DNA of 64,000 bases from Saccharum officinarum (lineage: Eukaryota; Streptophyta; Magnoliopsida; Poales; Poaceae), in assembly GCA_020631735.1 (NCBI GenBank), contig CM036159.1, positions 20,561,511-20,625,510 of the forward strand. The letters are read 5' to 3'. The translations under genes and the position numbers were made by a program. Positions 11,001 through 24,449 of the stretch are shown in pieces. Numbering within the stretch: position 1 is the stretch's first letter; every line of letters begins with the position of its first letter. The notes beneath the pieces are model-generated. The model was not told the origin of the DNA and made no database searches. It saw only the letters and a program-made list of their open reading frames with translations.

Positions 11001-11891
11001 GAATGGTTGACTCGGTGACCAACACCTCACTTTAGCGGGTGAGTGAGGTTTGTGTGAGGAATAACTTACCAGCTGGTTAATAATCGATTCGAATCGCCAT
11101 CGTTCACTGGATAGTGAACACTTGACTTGAGCTACTTCATCGTAGTAATATTGATGGAACACTTGGACAGTTATATGAATTATGACATAATGGAAGTTGT
11201 TAATGATCATTGGTTATCATTACCTGTTTAATTACATGTTACTTTAGTACAGGTGCAAATGTAGTTGACAGGTTAATAAAGATTTAACTTGATGCAAAGC
11301 TTTTGTAAAGGTTTTCCTAAATGCTAAAAATGCCTTTTGCAAATGAGTCAGCTATCCCACCAGAAAGCCTATCATGATTCCTTGGTGTCTTTTATTTCTG
11401 GTTTATGACGGGTAAGTCTAGCTGAGTACCTTCTCGTACTCAGGGCTTTGTTCCCACTTGTTGCAGATGGGCAGATGTACTACGGCTATTGTATCAACTG
11501 TCTCTATCCTGCAATGGGCGAAGCTTAGGACCATGGGCAATGGTCATTCGCTACTTCTAGTCTGATGCTTTTGCTGGAGATGATCACAAGCTGGCACTTT
11601 ATTTCAAAATGTTGTGTGTGTGCGTGATTTGAACTACCGCTTCCGCTACTTTTATTCGAACTTGGTTTGTAATAACTATGTTTAAACTCCGATGTATTTT
11701 GTGCCGCGAACATTTATGTAACTTATGATGGTAACCGTTAAACTTAGTACGATCTTGGCTGTTATGTGAGATGGTTTGAAATCCGTCAAGATTTCACGGA
11801 CTACCGGGTTATACGGGCTTAAGTTTGTTAAATTGTCCTTCCGTTGGATGATTTCCTACTTAATCTCGTATAATTGGGCGGTTCTGTTACA
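7957..11891 (+). repeat. 3' LTR, complete, 3935 bp
   Basis: It begins TGTAACACTCCGGTGTTACG after the polypurine tract and ends TTCTGTTACA. It has AT-rich flanks, a GC-rich block at about 8440-9350 that produces many spurious ORFs, and a short acidic ORF at 10179-10457 that is not conserved in the related inverted LTR next door. The promoter and RNA start were not located. At 3.9 kb it is very long for an LTR. Confidence 0.95.
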
Positions 11892-14548
11892 GCTTGCCTT
11901 CCAGAAGGTTGACAGTCGGTGATCCCGACACTTCAGCAGATCACCGTCTGGCTTCTCGACTTCTGGTTCTCCCAGGGGTGGCACCTCTCGTTGCACGGCT
12001 CCTCGGGAACTCCGTGCTCCACGTGCACTGCTTTCTGCATCGATCTTGTATGATGCATGTGTGCATGGGTATAAGTGCAGATGGAAAAAGGTGCACCAAT
12101 GGGATGGCACATGATGCTCATGCTTGCATGTGTATGTAAATGCACCATTCGCATTCTACTTAACAAAGCAAGTTCATACCTCTTCTCTATCTACTAATCA
12201 CATGGAATAACAAACATGCATGCAATCACACCTAAGTATTTAGCTACTAACTACTTGTTGTATTACAACACAAAAGAACCTATCACATCACACCAGCATG
12301 CCATTTTAGTGCTTCAAAGATACACCAAAATAACATTATTAACTAAACATGCAATAAAAGAAATCCCTGATTAAACCCTAATTTAAGCTAGGTTTGAACA
12401 GCAACCTATATTTTTAGTTCACAGAAAATTCTCAGAAAATTACAGTAGCCTAGTCATGTCAAACATAGACTACCACAAAAATTTCACTGCATTTGAACAT
12501 GTATAACATCCTACACAAAAAGGACAAAAGCAGTGCTACATCATGCATGGAAAATACTTTGTTCTACAAAAAGTACCAAACAGCACATTGCATAATTTTC
12601 TTATGACTTACATAGCAACTAATCATCATAGAAAAAGTTTCACATGCATGTATTATTCATATTTTTAGCCCTAGCAAAAATAACAAATCTAGGCAAATAA
12701 AGACACTTGAACTACACATCAATATTTTTCTACATAACATGCATGACACACATTTTTCACAGGTAGTACATCTCATAAGAAGACTAAAAAAATTGGAACT
12801 ACATTTTTCTGACACATATTGGATTTACTATGTATTTCTGAAGTTAAAAGCATTTATCAAGAATTTAAATAAAACCCTATATAAAAGCATCACAAACATG
12901 ACATGCAACACATATATGCTGTAGATCTAATCCCAAGGAACACAACAAAATTGGTCTCACTCAAATTGGAGCATTTTTCGCTGAGATATAAATTTTCAAA
13001 GCTTTTATACAATTTCTAGAAAAACATTTCAAAAAAATCCTTTTTCAAAAACCCGGCTGCAGAAAGGCTAAGCGTACCCAGCTCTGCGCACCCAGAGCGC
13101 TACTGAGCCGCTGCAAGTGGGCCCCCGGGCCCCACTGGTCAGCCAGAGAGGAGACAGGGGAGGAGCATCGCCGGTCGAAAGTCGCCGGCGGCGAGGTTTG
13201 CGACGGAGCGAGCGGCACCAACAGGTTCCCCAAGGCGGCGCGAACACAGCGAGGTAGAAAAGGGGTTCAATAGGGTAGGGGTGCAGGTATGCCGGCGGCC
13301 ATGGCGGGCGCGGCCGTGCTGCTCACCGTCGGCGGTCGAGCCAGGCTACGACGAGGCGAGGGAAAGGGCGGGGCGGCTTTGCGGGTCGAGCAGGGTGGGG
13401 CGAGCTCCTCACGAGCCGAATCGTGGTGAGGCGCTCCGGTTGGCGAGCTGCGCAGCGGCGGAAATGGTGCGGTGGCGCTGCTACGGCTGCTGCTGTGCTT
13501 TGGCGAGGCTAGCGAATGGAAGGGAACCGAGGAGAAGGCGAGCTGCTGCGTCGTTTTGTCGAGCACGCGGAGCGGTAGGGGCCACCTAGGGGCGCGTGGC
13601 GAGCGGCTCCGTACGCCGGCGACCACGCGGCAGGCGCGGCCTGCGCGCGGTCGGCGTGGCCGAAACGGGCGGGAGCGGCGCGGGCGTGGAGCGGGCGGCG
13701 CGAGTGGGCCGGCCCAAGAGCAGTGCGGGAGCGCGGGGTGCGGTGCGGCGCAGGCCGGGCCAGCAAGCCTAATTGGGCCGAAAACAAGGCCGAGGCCCAC
13801 GAAGCCTGGAAAAACGATTTTCATTTTTGTTTTCAAATTCCATTTTCCAAACACAGCCCCAAATTAAATTTTGAACAAGCAAACGACGTTTTCTCAAGAT
13901 GGTCCAAAAATAAAAGTCGATCAGGATTTTGTGCTCTACAACTTTGTTAAAAGACACAAAGCCAAAATCCCAACCGATTTTGAACTAGGGTTAAAAAGTT
14001 GATTTTTAAATAAAAACCTTATTTTTCAAGGATGATTAGGCCGAGGCCCACGAAGCCTGGAAAAACGATTTTCATTTTTGTTTTTAAATTCCATTTTACA
14101 AACACAGCCCCAAATTAAATTTTGAACAAGCAAACGATGTTTTCTCAAGATGGTCCAAAAATAAAAGTCGATCAGGATTTTGTGCTCTACAACTTTGTTA
14201 AAAGACACAAAGCCAAAATCCCAACCGATTTTGAACTAGGGTTAAAAAGTTGATTTTTAAATAAAAACCTTATTTTTCAAGGATGATTTTAAAAGCAAAA
14301 TTTGGGAAAATTTTCAAAAGTAACTTTGCTCCAAATTACTTGATGACCAATTGTAAGTTGTTTAAACACTCAAACAAGCATGATCACGGTACTATTCTAA
14401 TGAAAGCAAGTAAATGCAAAACTCATGTTTCGTTAGCATGTTTTTGGATGTTTTATTTATATAACATGAAATGCTCATGAATGCATGATGGTGCTTATGC
14501 TCATGATTTGCAGATGCTAAATGCATGCGTAACACCGGGGTGTTACAA
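11892..14548 (-). mobile_element. Older related LTR fragment, inverted, split by the young element
   Basis: Read on the minus strand from 14548 it begins TGTAACACCCCGGTGTTACG, almost the same as the start of the young LTR. It continues with related motifs (CATGAGCA, AAGTTGTAGAG, a GC-rich core, and CATACAAGATCG near 12045). It breaks at 11892 where the young element entered. The rest should lie left of the window. It may be a solo LTR or part of a full element; this cannot be decided here. Confidence 0.85.
13787..14288 (-). repeat. 251-bp tandem duplication inside the older LTR
   Basis: Unit 1 is 13787-14037 and unit 2 is 14038-14288, offset by exactly 251 bp and nearly identical. Both begin AGGCCGAGGCCCACGAAG and end CAAGGATGATT. 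The duplication is absent from the young LTR. Confidence 0.9.
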
Positions 14549-17500
14549 ATTCCAAATACAGAAAATGAGAAACTTGAACTAGAGCAAAGCCTGGATCTCA
14601 TCCCCGCCTATGTTTCTCTCTTTCGTCGATCCAGTAGTTTGGATACAAAATCCAGTAGTCTGGATAGAAAATTGTATACTTGATGCTTGGAACATATGTA
14701 GCTTATGCTTAGATATACGCTATGTTTAAATATATAGTAAAAGCAATGTTTCTAGAAAAGTCAAAATGTCTTATAAATTGGAATGAAGAGAGTAGCTATT
14801 TTTGTTAGTGATAGAAAACATATTCGATGACAATGACGCATTTGTTTTTTTTGTTGTTGTTAATCTCGTACTGGTCCAATCCTCCATAGACATGTATAGG
14901 AGCAGCAGTGTGTATATACCTTATATGTAGTGCACTTTCAAGAAAATAAAAAGATATGAGTTCATCTATCCTTACATGTTGCAAGGGTACTCTTTGCTAA
15001 AAAGACCTTGTCAAAATCTAACCATAGCGTGGGAATATTTTGTGAGTAGGAGGTAATAATTTCTTACAACATACAACATGGTTTTGTAGGAAGAGACTGT
15101 TATATAAGGATTGCTTTGGTAAACTTTTACTATGATCTTCTTCTTTAATACAGCCTATAAGTCTCCAACGTGTTGGATATGGGCACATATGGTTCCAAAG
15201 TTTTGTCTAGTCTTGAAATTTGACTAGTATGACGATCTCACATTTTACCATATTAGACACAAAGAAGGAGAAGTATATGCCTACTCTATTGCTTGGTTCC
15301 ATGAAATTATATTCCCTCTGTTTTTAAGAAGTTTTGAGTATCAATAATATTTGATGCACAACTTTGGCATTTATCTTTTACAATAACAACAAAGCTTTTT
15401 TGTGTCCGTGCTCTTACTTTCAAGGCGATTGATGACTTTGTCCTCGTTTTTCAACTTTATGATTTTCTCCCTACCTTTTCAAATTGAAGTTCGAGATTGC
15501 CCATATTTTGCCAATGGCACTTAAACAGTGTCAAAGGAGCTATAAGAAGACAAATTTGCCCTTGCACATTTCCTGTAGCTTTTGTTAGGGCTTTGTCCAC
15601 ATGTTTTGAATATAACTGAATTTTGACAGTGGATATAATTTAAATCTTTACTGACCCCTAGAACGTCCGAAGGCGTGTTGTATCGAATCTTTTTTTTTAT
15701 CTACCTTAATACATAGACGCGCAAACCTTTTGCGTGGTCGAGAAAAAAGACAGTGGACATAATTTTGAAATTTATTGCAATTTGAGGAGGGGGGTGGAGG
15801 GGGTGTGAATGTAAATTAAAATTTGTGGAGACAAAAACCTTTAAAAAAAGTAAGGGTCTTGATTCGTAGTACATGTCTCGATGATGGAACAAAAGCAACA
15901 ACAAATCCTGTCGAGATCCACAACAATCCAAACAACACTGGGTCACCAGAGAGAGCGGCGCATATGTGGTGGTTGCATCGGAAAGGAGGGCGAGCTTCAG
16001 TTTAAAAAAGTGAAGTAAACTCGTAAAGTTATCAAAATAAAGGTAAATCACATTAATTACTTTCGTTTTAAAAAAGTGGAAGTAAAATCACAAAACTAAA
16101 ATGATAAGAGTAAAATTACAATTAGAGTTTACAATGAGAGTTAGAAGAGGCCTACGGCCAGATCGTGATGTTGGCTTTGTTGCGTCATGCACACCCAACA
16201 ACCCATATTCATCAATAAAAAAAATAGAGCTCTCTGTAGGCGAAGAAAATATTCATAGTTTTACTACTCTGCTAGCGCTTTTTAAAAAAATCACAGTTTT
16301 ACTAGTACCAGGAGTAAAAAAAAAGAATGCAAGGTCATTTTGAGGGAAAAAAACAACGTGGCTAGTCGGGCGTTTAGCCCCGTCTGGACGTTCGCGCGTG
16401 CCCCTGCTGCGCCTATCTGCACCTGTTACGCTTCCCGCTCGCCTCGCGCTGGCTGCTGCGCCTACCCAACGTTCATGGCTCGTCGTGTAGGGTTTCCCCG
16501 TCGAGCTCGAATTGCCACGGCGAGACGGAGGGGAGGAAAGGGANNNNNNNNNNNNNNNNNNNNNNNNNNNNNNNNNNNNNNNNNNNNNNNNNNNNNNNNN
16601 NNNNNNNNNNNNNNNNNNNNNNNNNNNNNNNNNNNNNNNNNNNCATTGTGCTGCTGCCAGAAGCTTATTACAGAGGCGGAGCTCCCCGTACGGCAAGGTG
16701 GGGCAGCTGCCTCACCTACCGCCGGCGAGGAGAACCCCTAGCCCCCTCTTCACCGGCTCCCCAGCCCCATGTCCGTTGCGCAGGCAAGCGATGCCGGCGG
16801 TTGCGTGGCGCTACTTGTCGTAGGGAGCCGAGAGGAGCTAGAACGTTGCCGCCTGCTGGGCTGCGACAAGGCCCATGGACTCATCAACTCGTGGCCCATC
16901 TTTTCGATGCCCTTAATCTCTCCGTGAACATCGCTCATTCCATTCCAGGTGGCGAGCAACAACCTGGTGTCGTCGGACTGGATGAGCGGAGCACGGCCAC
17001 GGACATGCTCGCATAAATGGTTCAGTCTGAAACAAGAAACGTTTCCCAGGTTCAGTCTGAAATCCCAATCTGGAGTTGACAATGTTCCGAATGTCAGAAC
17101 CTATTTCGGAGTGTTGAACGTCGGATGGTGTGTCTTCCGGTCACAACCTGTGTGATCGGAAATGTACTCAGTGGGCTAGCTGCTAGACATCTTGACCGAC
17201 CTTACGGTATGCTTGGATCCCTTGGACTAATAACTAGTAGTAGCTAAAAATTTGGCATAGTCCATCCAAAGATGAAGACTAACGGGTGGAGCAATTTGTT
17301 ACCGTCCTCGTAGTTGTTATCATCCTTATTATACCAACAGGCGGATGCATCACATTCAGTATAGTTGGAGAATGGTGTTGACTCAAACCACAAACAGTGT
17401 AGACTGTAGAGGGCCCTGATATGAAACCAACTCATTTACACAACCAATATATATTGGCCCTGAATCCCTGATTTGCTGCCGGGATGGTGGTGACTACATT

Positions 17501-20500
17501 GATCTTAGATTGTTTCTACTCCTCACTATTTCTTAAATGCAATTTGGTGGTGTTCAATATTGATTGATGATGTTGTAAAAGGCAATTATTTATGGTTCTG
17601 TGCATAGGCCTTCCAAATAGTGCACAGAAAAGGCCAGTCGGCTTGTTCTGCGGTGAAAAATTTAACCAAGATTACGCTGATGCAGGGAGGCAAGTTTCAG
17701 CGCTCAGGCAGTTTGAAATCGGATGATACGTCAAACACAAGGTTAGTCACTACAAACTGAAGTACATGAAGTAGACAATCACCCACAGGACAAGCCCACA
17801 GACTAAATGTGTAAATGACCATACATGCCCAGTACAAAGTGTGACGACCAAAGATTCTGACATGATATTATTTAGATCTACTTAATAATCAACTCTTCAA
17901 AAACCATTTATAATATTAAATGGTTTTTCCAGGCAACTTAAATTAGCAGCAGTTATGTGTGGTAGCATAAGCAAGTAAGCCACATATCTCTAACTCTAAT
18001 AATGTAGACTGAGGGGCCTACTCTCCTTCGAGGAGGCTGAACCGGGAACCTCTATTTACTATATCTGAAAAAAAAAGTTATGAGCAGTGAAGCAACGTTG
18101 TACTAGTGCCATACCTAACAATACAACACCTGCCCATCTAGTAATTAAACCTGTTGTCCATCTAGCCATGATGTCTATATACCAACAATCCAAACATCAC
18201 AACTCAAAAGAGGAAAGAAACCAGAAGAAGAGCTGAGCTTGAGAGCAATGAGTTGAGAACATGGAAAAGCAAAAGAGGCAGCATGTGCTTTCTTGTACCA
18301 AAAGAGGCCACCACAACATTGTTTAGATTGCATATTTAAGGGTGGGAGGCATTAGGAAAATGGTTCTTGTTAGTAATCCTTGCGCATGTGTTAGTTAGTT
18401 AGTTAGTTGTGCATGTTTTCAGTTCCTGCTATGCATGCGCACGAGCACCGTGGATGTGGTTGCCGTGCTCGTGGGAGGGCATGGCGAGAATAGCTCGCAC
18501 ATGACCCTGGAGTGATCGGTTTGGACGCAGCAACGTGAATGTGGGGATGGACACGTTCTAGCACGATGCTATCCACCCAAGAGCTTCTGCTTTTTGTAAT
18601 TCATCTGAGAATAAAAGGAGAACAAGAAAACATAAAATGTTTGCTGATTGTGCGAAGAACCAAAACCTGTGTGCTCCAAGAGTTCGCATTGTGTTTGTGC
18701 TGTGTTTGCTTTTGCGATTGTGATCGTGAGTTTGCCGTCCGTCAAAAGAACGCAGGGAGAGCGCTAACAGTTCTTCGCTATCATGGGAAATTTTGTGCCG
18801 CGCCGGCAGCAATACAGAATGTGATGGCATGATCTTGGCTCAAAGCCCGAGAGCTTTTCAACGGAGGCAACCATGGTGAAAATGGTTATTTGTTCATATC
18901 TAAGCACAAGGCCCGTTCTTGCTTCTAAAACTAGCTGAGAAAGATGATCAAGCGAGAAATCTGGCTGTTGACTTTGCTAACATATTCATATTTGTAAGCA
19001 GAAATATTTCTATCTTCAAATTAACTTCTAAGTTATTATAAACCATTAGACCTTGATGTAAGATGTGAGGTACCAATTCAAATTCCAAAGACAAGTTGCT
19101 AGTGGTAACCGTCTTAGTTTATCACTTCATTTTGGTTTTCGAATGGCATGTTCTTGCTTCAAACAAGTTGACCGTTGTAAATGCTTGTTAACTAGAGAAG
19201 TTGAAGCAGTTTTTTAAATAACAGGCTATAGTATTTAGCGGAGAACTCTGCACAGCCGCTATAGTCTGCTACATTTAGTACAAAATTGTTGTGGTGGCAC
19301 CTGTCTTTAGCTGCTATAGCGCCATATCAAACTTCTTACGCACTCCGTCATGGGTAATAGGAGACAGGTTTACAATTGTGCCTGTTGTGCCTCTTTGCAT
19401 CTCACATGTGGAGACGGGTGTGCATGGGAGAATCTCCCTCTACCTTCACATATCAATGCGATAAATTACCACACCATCGCGGACTGGTGGGAAGCTACTG
19501 TAAAGACAGTACCAAAATAGGAAAAGCAGAAATTCAATGGGATAAGCATCTACGTAATGTGGAATTTGTGGAAAGAGAAAAGGGCTTTGCTACGGTACAC
19601 CCAAATAATTGTGGACCGTCGATCTGGATATTGGTTAGCACATATTACCTCCTAGAGGGTAATAGAAGAAATAGGAAAATATCATTTATTAGATCTAATA
19701 TACATGCGTCACAAAAAAATCTAATATATGCGTATGGTCAAACTTTCCTACTTGATGTAACATGATATGCGGATAACATCTAAAGTTTCTTTCCTTTAAC
19801 AATGTTTGTTTTTGTAGAAATAATCAAACATGATTTGTTTCTAATATTTATTGAAAAAAACTGACATGATATACGGAATGATTATTTTTTAATGTGAGGT
19901 GTATCAAGTTTGAAAAACAGCATGGACATAACTGCTCTCTTATATACATAATGTCAGAACAGATGTTTGTTTGTAACGAAAGTTGTAACGGGTGTAGTTC
20001 TTCACATTTTTTTATCACTGACTTCAGGAGTAAGCATGAAATTAGCTTTTTACTATTGTCATATACTTTAGTACTCAAAACTTATACAAGCCGGTGCAAA
20101 ATTACTTATCTACATGGTCCTATGTACACTCATCATGCGACAAACAAGGAGAGGATTTAATTTACCTGATCATGTTAGTGCAAACAAGGAAGGAGAAGAC
20201 AAAAAAAATATTTATTAGTGTGAGTAATGCTGAGATCCAGGAGTTTCTTTATTTAGATTATTTAATTGTTTTAGCTTATGTAAAAATTAACGGCTGTGAT
20301 TTCTTTAAAATTTTACCTCCTAGCAAGTAAAGGGAGTACCGTAGCATTGCCCAAGAGAAAAACCAAGGGATCTTTCAAAATAAACGCTCCACACCTTTAA
20401 TGGTTGCGCTACAAGCAAAAGAAGACATTGAACAATGGCGTCATGCTTTTCGAAACTTGTAACGGGGGGCTTTCGAGTTTTTTTTTCTTCTGTTGAGTTT

Positions 20501-21586
20501 GTTTTGCTTATCCTTGGCTGAGGTAGTTCAGTACATAGCTGCAGCTTCTTTGCCATTGTGACCAGACTATGCTTTTCTACTTCTATTCTTACTTGAATGC
20601 AAAGCAGAGCTCCTGTCATTTTCTCTTTAAAAAAGAAAATTATATGAACTAGTATAATCCTCACTGTCTCATGTGTTACCCAATACCCATCGAAACTCTG
20701 TGCATGACACAAAAATTTTACTGCCAGTGGTATGAAATATCGATATTACCACTTTGAGATATTTTATATAAGCAGGCACTGATCTTCCATATTTGAATTC
20801 AATTGTGCCTCACAATCCTCAATAAACTAGGAAAAAAGAATAGTACACTGTGCAAATAAATATGGTTAATAGCGAGAGATGGAGCAGATAATTTGATAAC
20901 CTACAATTTTAGTATTATTCACTTTTACAGAAAGAGCCAATTCCCTGAGCATGACCTAATCTTAATCGAAATCCTGCTGAAGAAACAATACATTGAGCTT
21001 TGAAAAACTATACCTAGAGTTTTCATTATCCAAAAATCATGATCTCTACCAATCTGGAAAGCTAATGAAATGTACTACAAGTATCTTACAATTTATAAAG
21101 TTCTATCATGCCTCTAAGGTTCCCAAAATCGTCCTAGATCCAGTTCTGTCCAGATCATTGTCAGAGAATGACAGCCAGCTTAGAAAAATCATATCTCTTA
21201 AACCATTTGGGATAAAATCATGAAATTTCATGAGCTAATAGATCTGAAGGTCCTCTACAACTTTTCTATTATCCACTTTCGGAGAAAAAGACATTTAGAT
21301 CGTGGAAACTACGAGAACAACTACAGTGCTTAGTCTGTCAGGCAGCAGAATCCTAGATTGAAGTCCAAGGGTGATTCCTCCCACAAAACCACAAGATTTG
21401 AAGACCAATGACCATCTTAAACACCTCAATCAGAAGATACAAGAGTAGAATCATCTCACCTTGGCCGTCCCCAAGCTAGGGCAGCAAGAAACGGGAGGGG
21501 AAAAAGTCAATATGCACCAAGATTCAGCTCTACTCGGTCCTCTCCTCCTCCTCAATCCATTTTCCTGTTTTCCCTTGGCTCTTGCT
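14549..21586. other. Intergenic region with no supported gene
   Basis: AT-rich DNA with decayed repeat pieces, interrupted by the gap at 16544-16643. The ORFs are short and show no recognisable domain. About 20480-20880 is a diverged copy of a unit seen again at 26140-26370 and 26620-26945. I saw no convincing tRNA, rRNA or protein-coding gene. Confidence 0.6.
16544..16643. other. Assembly gap (100 N)
   Basis: Exactly 100 N, the usual placeholder for a gap of unknown size. It separates the contig 1-16543 from the contig 16644-30284. Confidence 1.
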
Positions 21587-21862
21587 TAGGGATGAAAACG
21601 GATTGGATACGGACGGATATCACTGATATCGTATTTGTTTTCATATTTATGTCCGAATTCGGATTCGAATACGGATAGTATCAAAAATGCCGGATAGGAT
21701 ACGATTGGATATCGACATCATAAATATGTGATTTAAATATTCGGATACGAATACGATATCGGATGTTAAATATCCGGACTCGGTTACGGACGGATTAAAA
21801 CCCCTCTAAACGGATTCGGTCTCGAATACGGTCGGAAAATATCCATACCGTTTTCATCCCTA
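21587..21862. mobile_element. hAT-type MITE
   Basis: The 276-bp element has terminal inverted repeats TAGGGATGAAAACGG and CCGTTTTCATCCCTA. It is flanked by 8-bp near-identical duplications, CTCTTGCT and GTCTTGCT. The interior is rich in repeated GGATA/TATCC motifs and has no coding capacity. The 8-bp target duplication places it with hAT elements. A degraded relative lies at 57775-58041. Confidence 0.88.
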
Positions 21863-21899
21863 GTCTTGCTGATTGGAAGGAGGGTATAGAGAGGGAGGG

Positions 21900-24410
21900 G
21901 CGTAGGCAGAACACTCACGCCCCAGGAGCTTGACCTACATCGCCAGTTAAAAGCAAGGAGCACCGGTCTCGCCGCCATCGAAAAATCAAGGATCATGCAA
22001 TGCTCTAGACTGGCACATATCCGTAGTGGAGATGCAAACACAAAATTATTCCACATTAGAACCAGCACAAGGTTAAGAAAAAATTACATACACTGCCTAC
22101 ACACGGACGAGGGGGTGGCTGTCACCCATGACGACAAAGAGAAGGCGGTGGCTGATTATTTCTCAAACCACCTTAGTTCAATGCCTCCAAGATCTAGGAC
22201 TTTCAATTGGAATGCACTTGGCTACATCCCAAGAGACCTTTCGATGCTGGAGTCACCATTCACATGGGAAGAGATAAAACACATAATCAACTCCATGCCA
22301 TCTGACAAAGCGCCTGGCCCAGATGGATTCACAGGTGCCTTTTTCAAATCCTGCTAGGAAATAATTAAAGAGGACGTCACAGCAACACTAAACAGCATGT
22401 TCATGTTCAACGCCCAAGGCTTTGAACTGCTAAATTCGGCAAATATTGTTCTACTCCCAAAGAAGACGGAAGCTAGGCGAGTAACGGACTTCAGGCCCAT
22501 AAGTCTCATTCACAGCATCGCAAAAATGTTCGCCAAGCTGCTTGCAAATAGGTTGGCCCCCTGCTGGACTCCTTGGTCTCCAAATGCCTAAGTGCTTTCA
22601 TCAAAAAGAGAAGTATCCATGATAACTTCCTCTATATGTCCAAAACATGGAACGGACCATGCATAAACAAAAGTTGTCGGCCCTCTTCTTGAAACTTGAC
22701 ATACATAAAGCTTTCGACACGGTTAGCTGGAGCTACCTCCTAGAAGTTCTACAAGCTCTAGGATTCGGACCACGATGGAGAGAATGCTTGTCGATCCTTT
22801 TCCGTACCACTTCGTCAAAGGTGCTGCTAAATGGACAGCAAGGGCCGACTTTCGGTCATAGGAGGGGGTTCGACAAGGTGACCCCCTATCGCCTATGCTC
22901 TTCATTTTAGCCATGGATCCACTGCAGCGACTGCTGGACAAGGCGACACAGCAGGGGGTCCTCACCAATCTACCTCTAGCCACAACAAGATGGAGAACTT
23001 CCATGTATGTCGACGATGCAGCAATATTCATTAACCCTCTCAAAGAAGATCTAAAGGCCATCACGACCATCCTTCAGGAATTCGGCAGAGTCTCGGGCTT
23101 GCACATAAACCTGCTGAAGAGTTCGGTTCACCCGATCAGATGCCAAGACATTGATCTTGACCATGTCTTGGCCTCGTTCGCTGGAACAAGAGAACTTTTC
23201 CCGTGCCGCAATTTGGGTTTGCAGCTACGTACTAGATCACTACAGAAGGTCCATGTGCAACCCCTCATTGAGCGCATCGGCCAGAGGCTGCCGGGTTGGA
23301 AAGGCAAGATGCTGAATAGAGCAGGTAGGCAAACCTTAGTCACCACAGTGCTATCTTCAATGCCTACTTACCACTTGACTGTGTTCCCCCAGCGGTCTGG
23401 GCGAGAAAGAATATTGACAAAACTCGAAGATCCTTCCTCTGGAAAGGTGAGGAGAACACTAATGGGGGTCACTGTCTAGTGAATTGGCGAACGGTCTGCA
23501 AGCCAAAAGATTTGGCCGGCATGGGAGTGCCAGACCTAGATAGATTCGGGAGGGTGCTACGCCTTCGGTGGCTGTGGCAGGAATGGGGTGACAACCCCAA
23601 GCCTTGGGTGGGAACGGAAGTCCCCTGCAATGACACAGATCACCTCCTATTCAACTCCTCCACCACAGTCACAATTGGCAATGGTGACAAAGCACGTTTC
23701 TGGCACCACAACTGGCTAGAGGGCAAGGCACCTAGGTATCTAGCGCCACAACTATTCAAGCTGGTGCGCATGAAGAACAGGACGGTTCGTCAGGAATTAC
23801 ACAATGGCAACTGGATTAGAGCACTACGAGTGCATATCACCACAACAACACAACTCCAAGAATTTGTTGGCCTATGGATTAGATTACAGAATGTTCAGCT
23901 GCAGCCCGATGTGCAAGACACAATTATTTGAAAAATGGACGGCTGGCGATGCCTACTCCACCAGCTCGGCATACAGGATACAGTTTCGAGGCTCACATCA
24001 GAAGTTCCAACATGAGCTCATTTGGAAGGCACGATCGGAGAATAAGTGCAAGATACACGCCTGGATCCACATACATGGCAAAACCCTAACGGCAAACAAT
24101 CTATGAAAGAGAGGTTGGCCGCACCAAGAACATTGTGTCTTGTGTAATGGTCCTCTGGAAAATGGGCTTCATCTCTCCTTGCTTTGCCCCTTCGCAAAAC
24201 ATGGCCACAACAGGACCCTGCCTCAATTGTCGAATGGTGGGAGTAGGCGGCAAGCAAGATTAAAAAGCAAGACCGCAGGCGGTTCAATGGCATGGTGATA
24301 TACATTATGTGGAATTTGTGGAAGGAGAGGAATAGAAGAATCTTCGAAAATGTGCACAGGACGGCGCAGCAGGTGGCGTTTTTTTACTAAAGAGGACATA
24401 GTGCAAAGGC
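21900..24410 (+). mobile_element. Degenerate L1-type LINE, 5' truncated
   Basis: Broken reading frames on the plus strand match a plant L1 reverse transcriptase in order. They are: HIRSGDANTKLFH (about 22010), SDKAPGPDGFTGAFFKSC (about 22300), DFRPISLIHS (about 22490), and YVDDAAIFINPL (about 23005, catalytic YVDD). These are followed by NWRTVCKPKDLAGMGVPDL (about 23480) and a zinc-binding end domain with CVLCNGPLENGLHLSLLCPF (about 24130). Stop codons and frameshifts interrupt every part, and the endonuclease end is missing. It cannot be active. Confidence 0.88.
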
Positions 24411-24449
24411 ATAGGGCACTCAACTTTGGTGAGGGGTAAAACTAATAGT

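Larger units (their letters stand above)
1..11891 (+). mobile_element. Young Ty3/gypsy chromovirus, left end cut by window
   Basis: Positions 1-1317 repeat 10575-11891 in direct orientation, so these are the ends of two LTRs. Between them lie, in order: a primer site, a leader of about 780 bp, an extra ORF with an H3-like N-terminus, gag-protease, RT, RNase H, integrase, a chromodomain and a polypurine tract. RT before integrase marks Ty3/gypsy; the terminal chromodomain marks a chromovirus, and the large LTRs fit the Tekay/Del type (family assignment inferred). I found one difference between the two LTR segments (about position 308, t against c), so the insertion is very recent. The 3' LTR ends TTCTGTTACA at 11891. 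The left target-site copy is outside the window. Confidence 0.95.

Noticed and set aside
13267..13867. Overlapping ORFs on both strands in a GC-rich block
   Set aside because: This is the core of the older inverted LTR; frames are not conserved with the young LTR.
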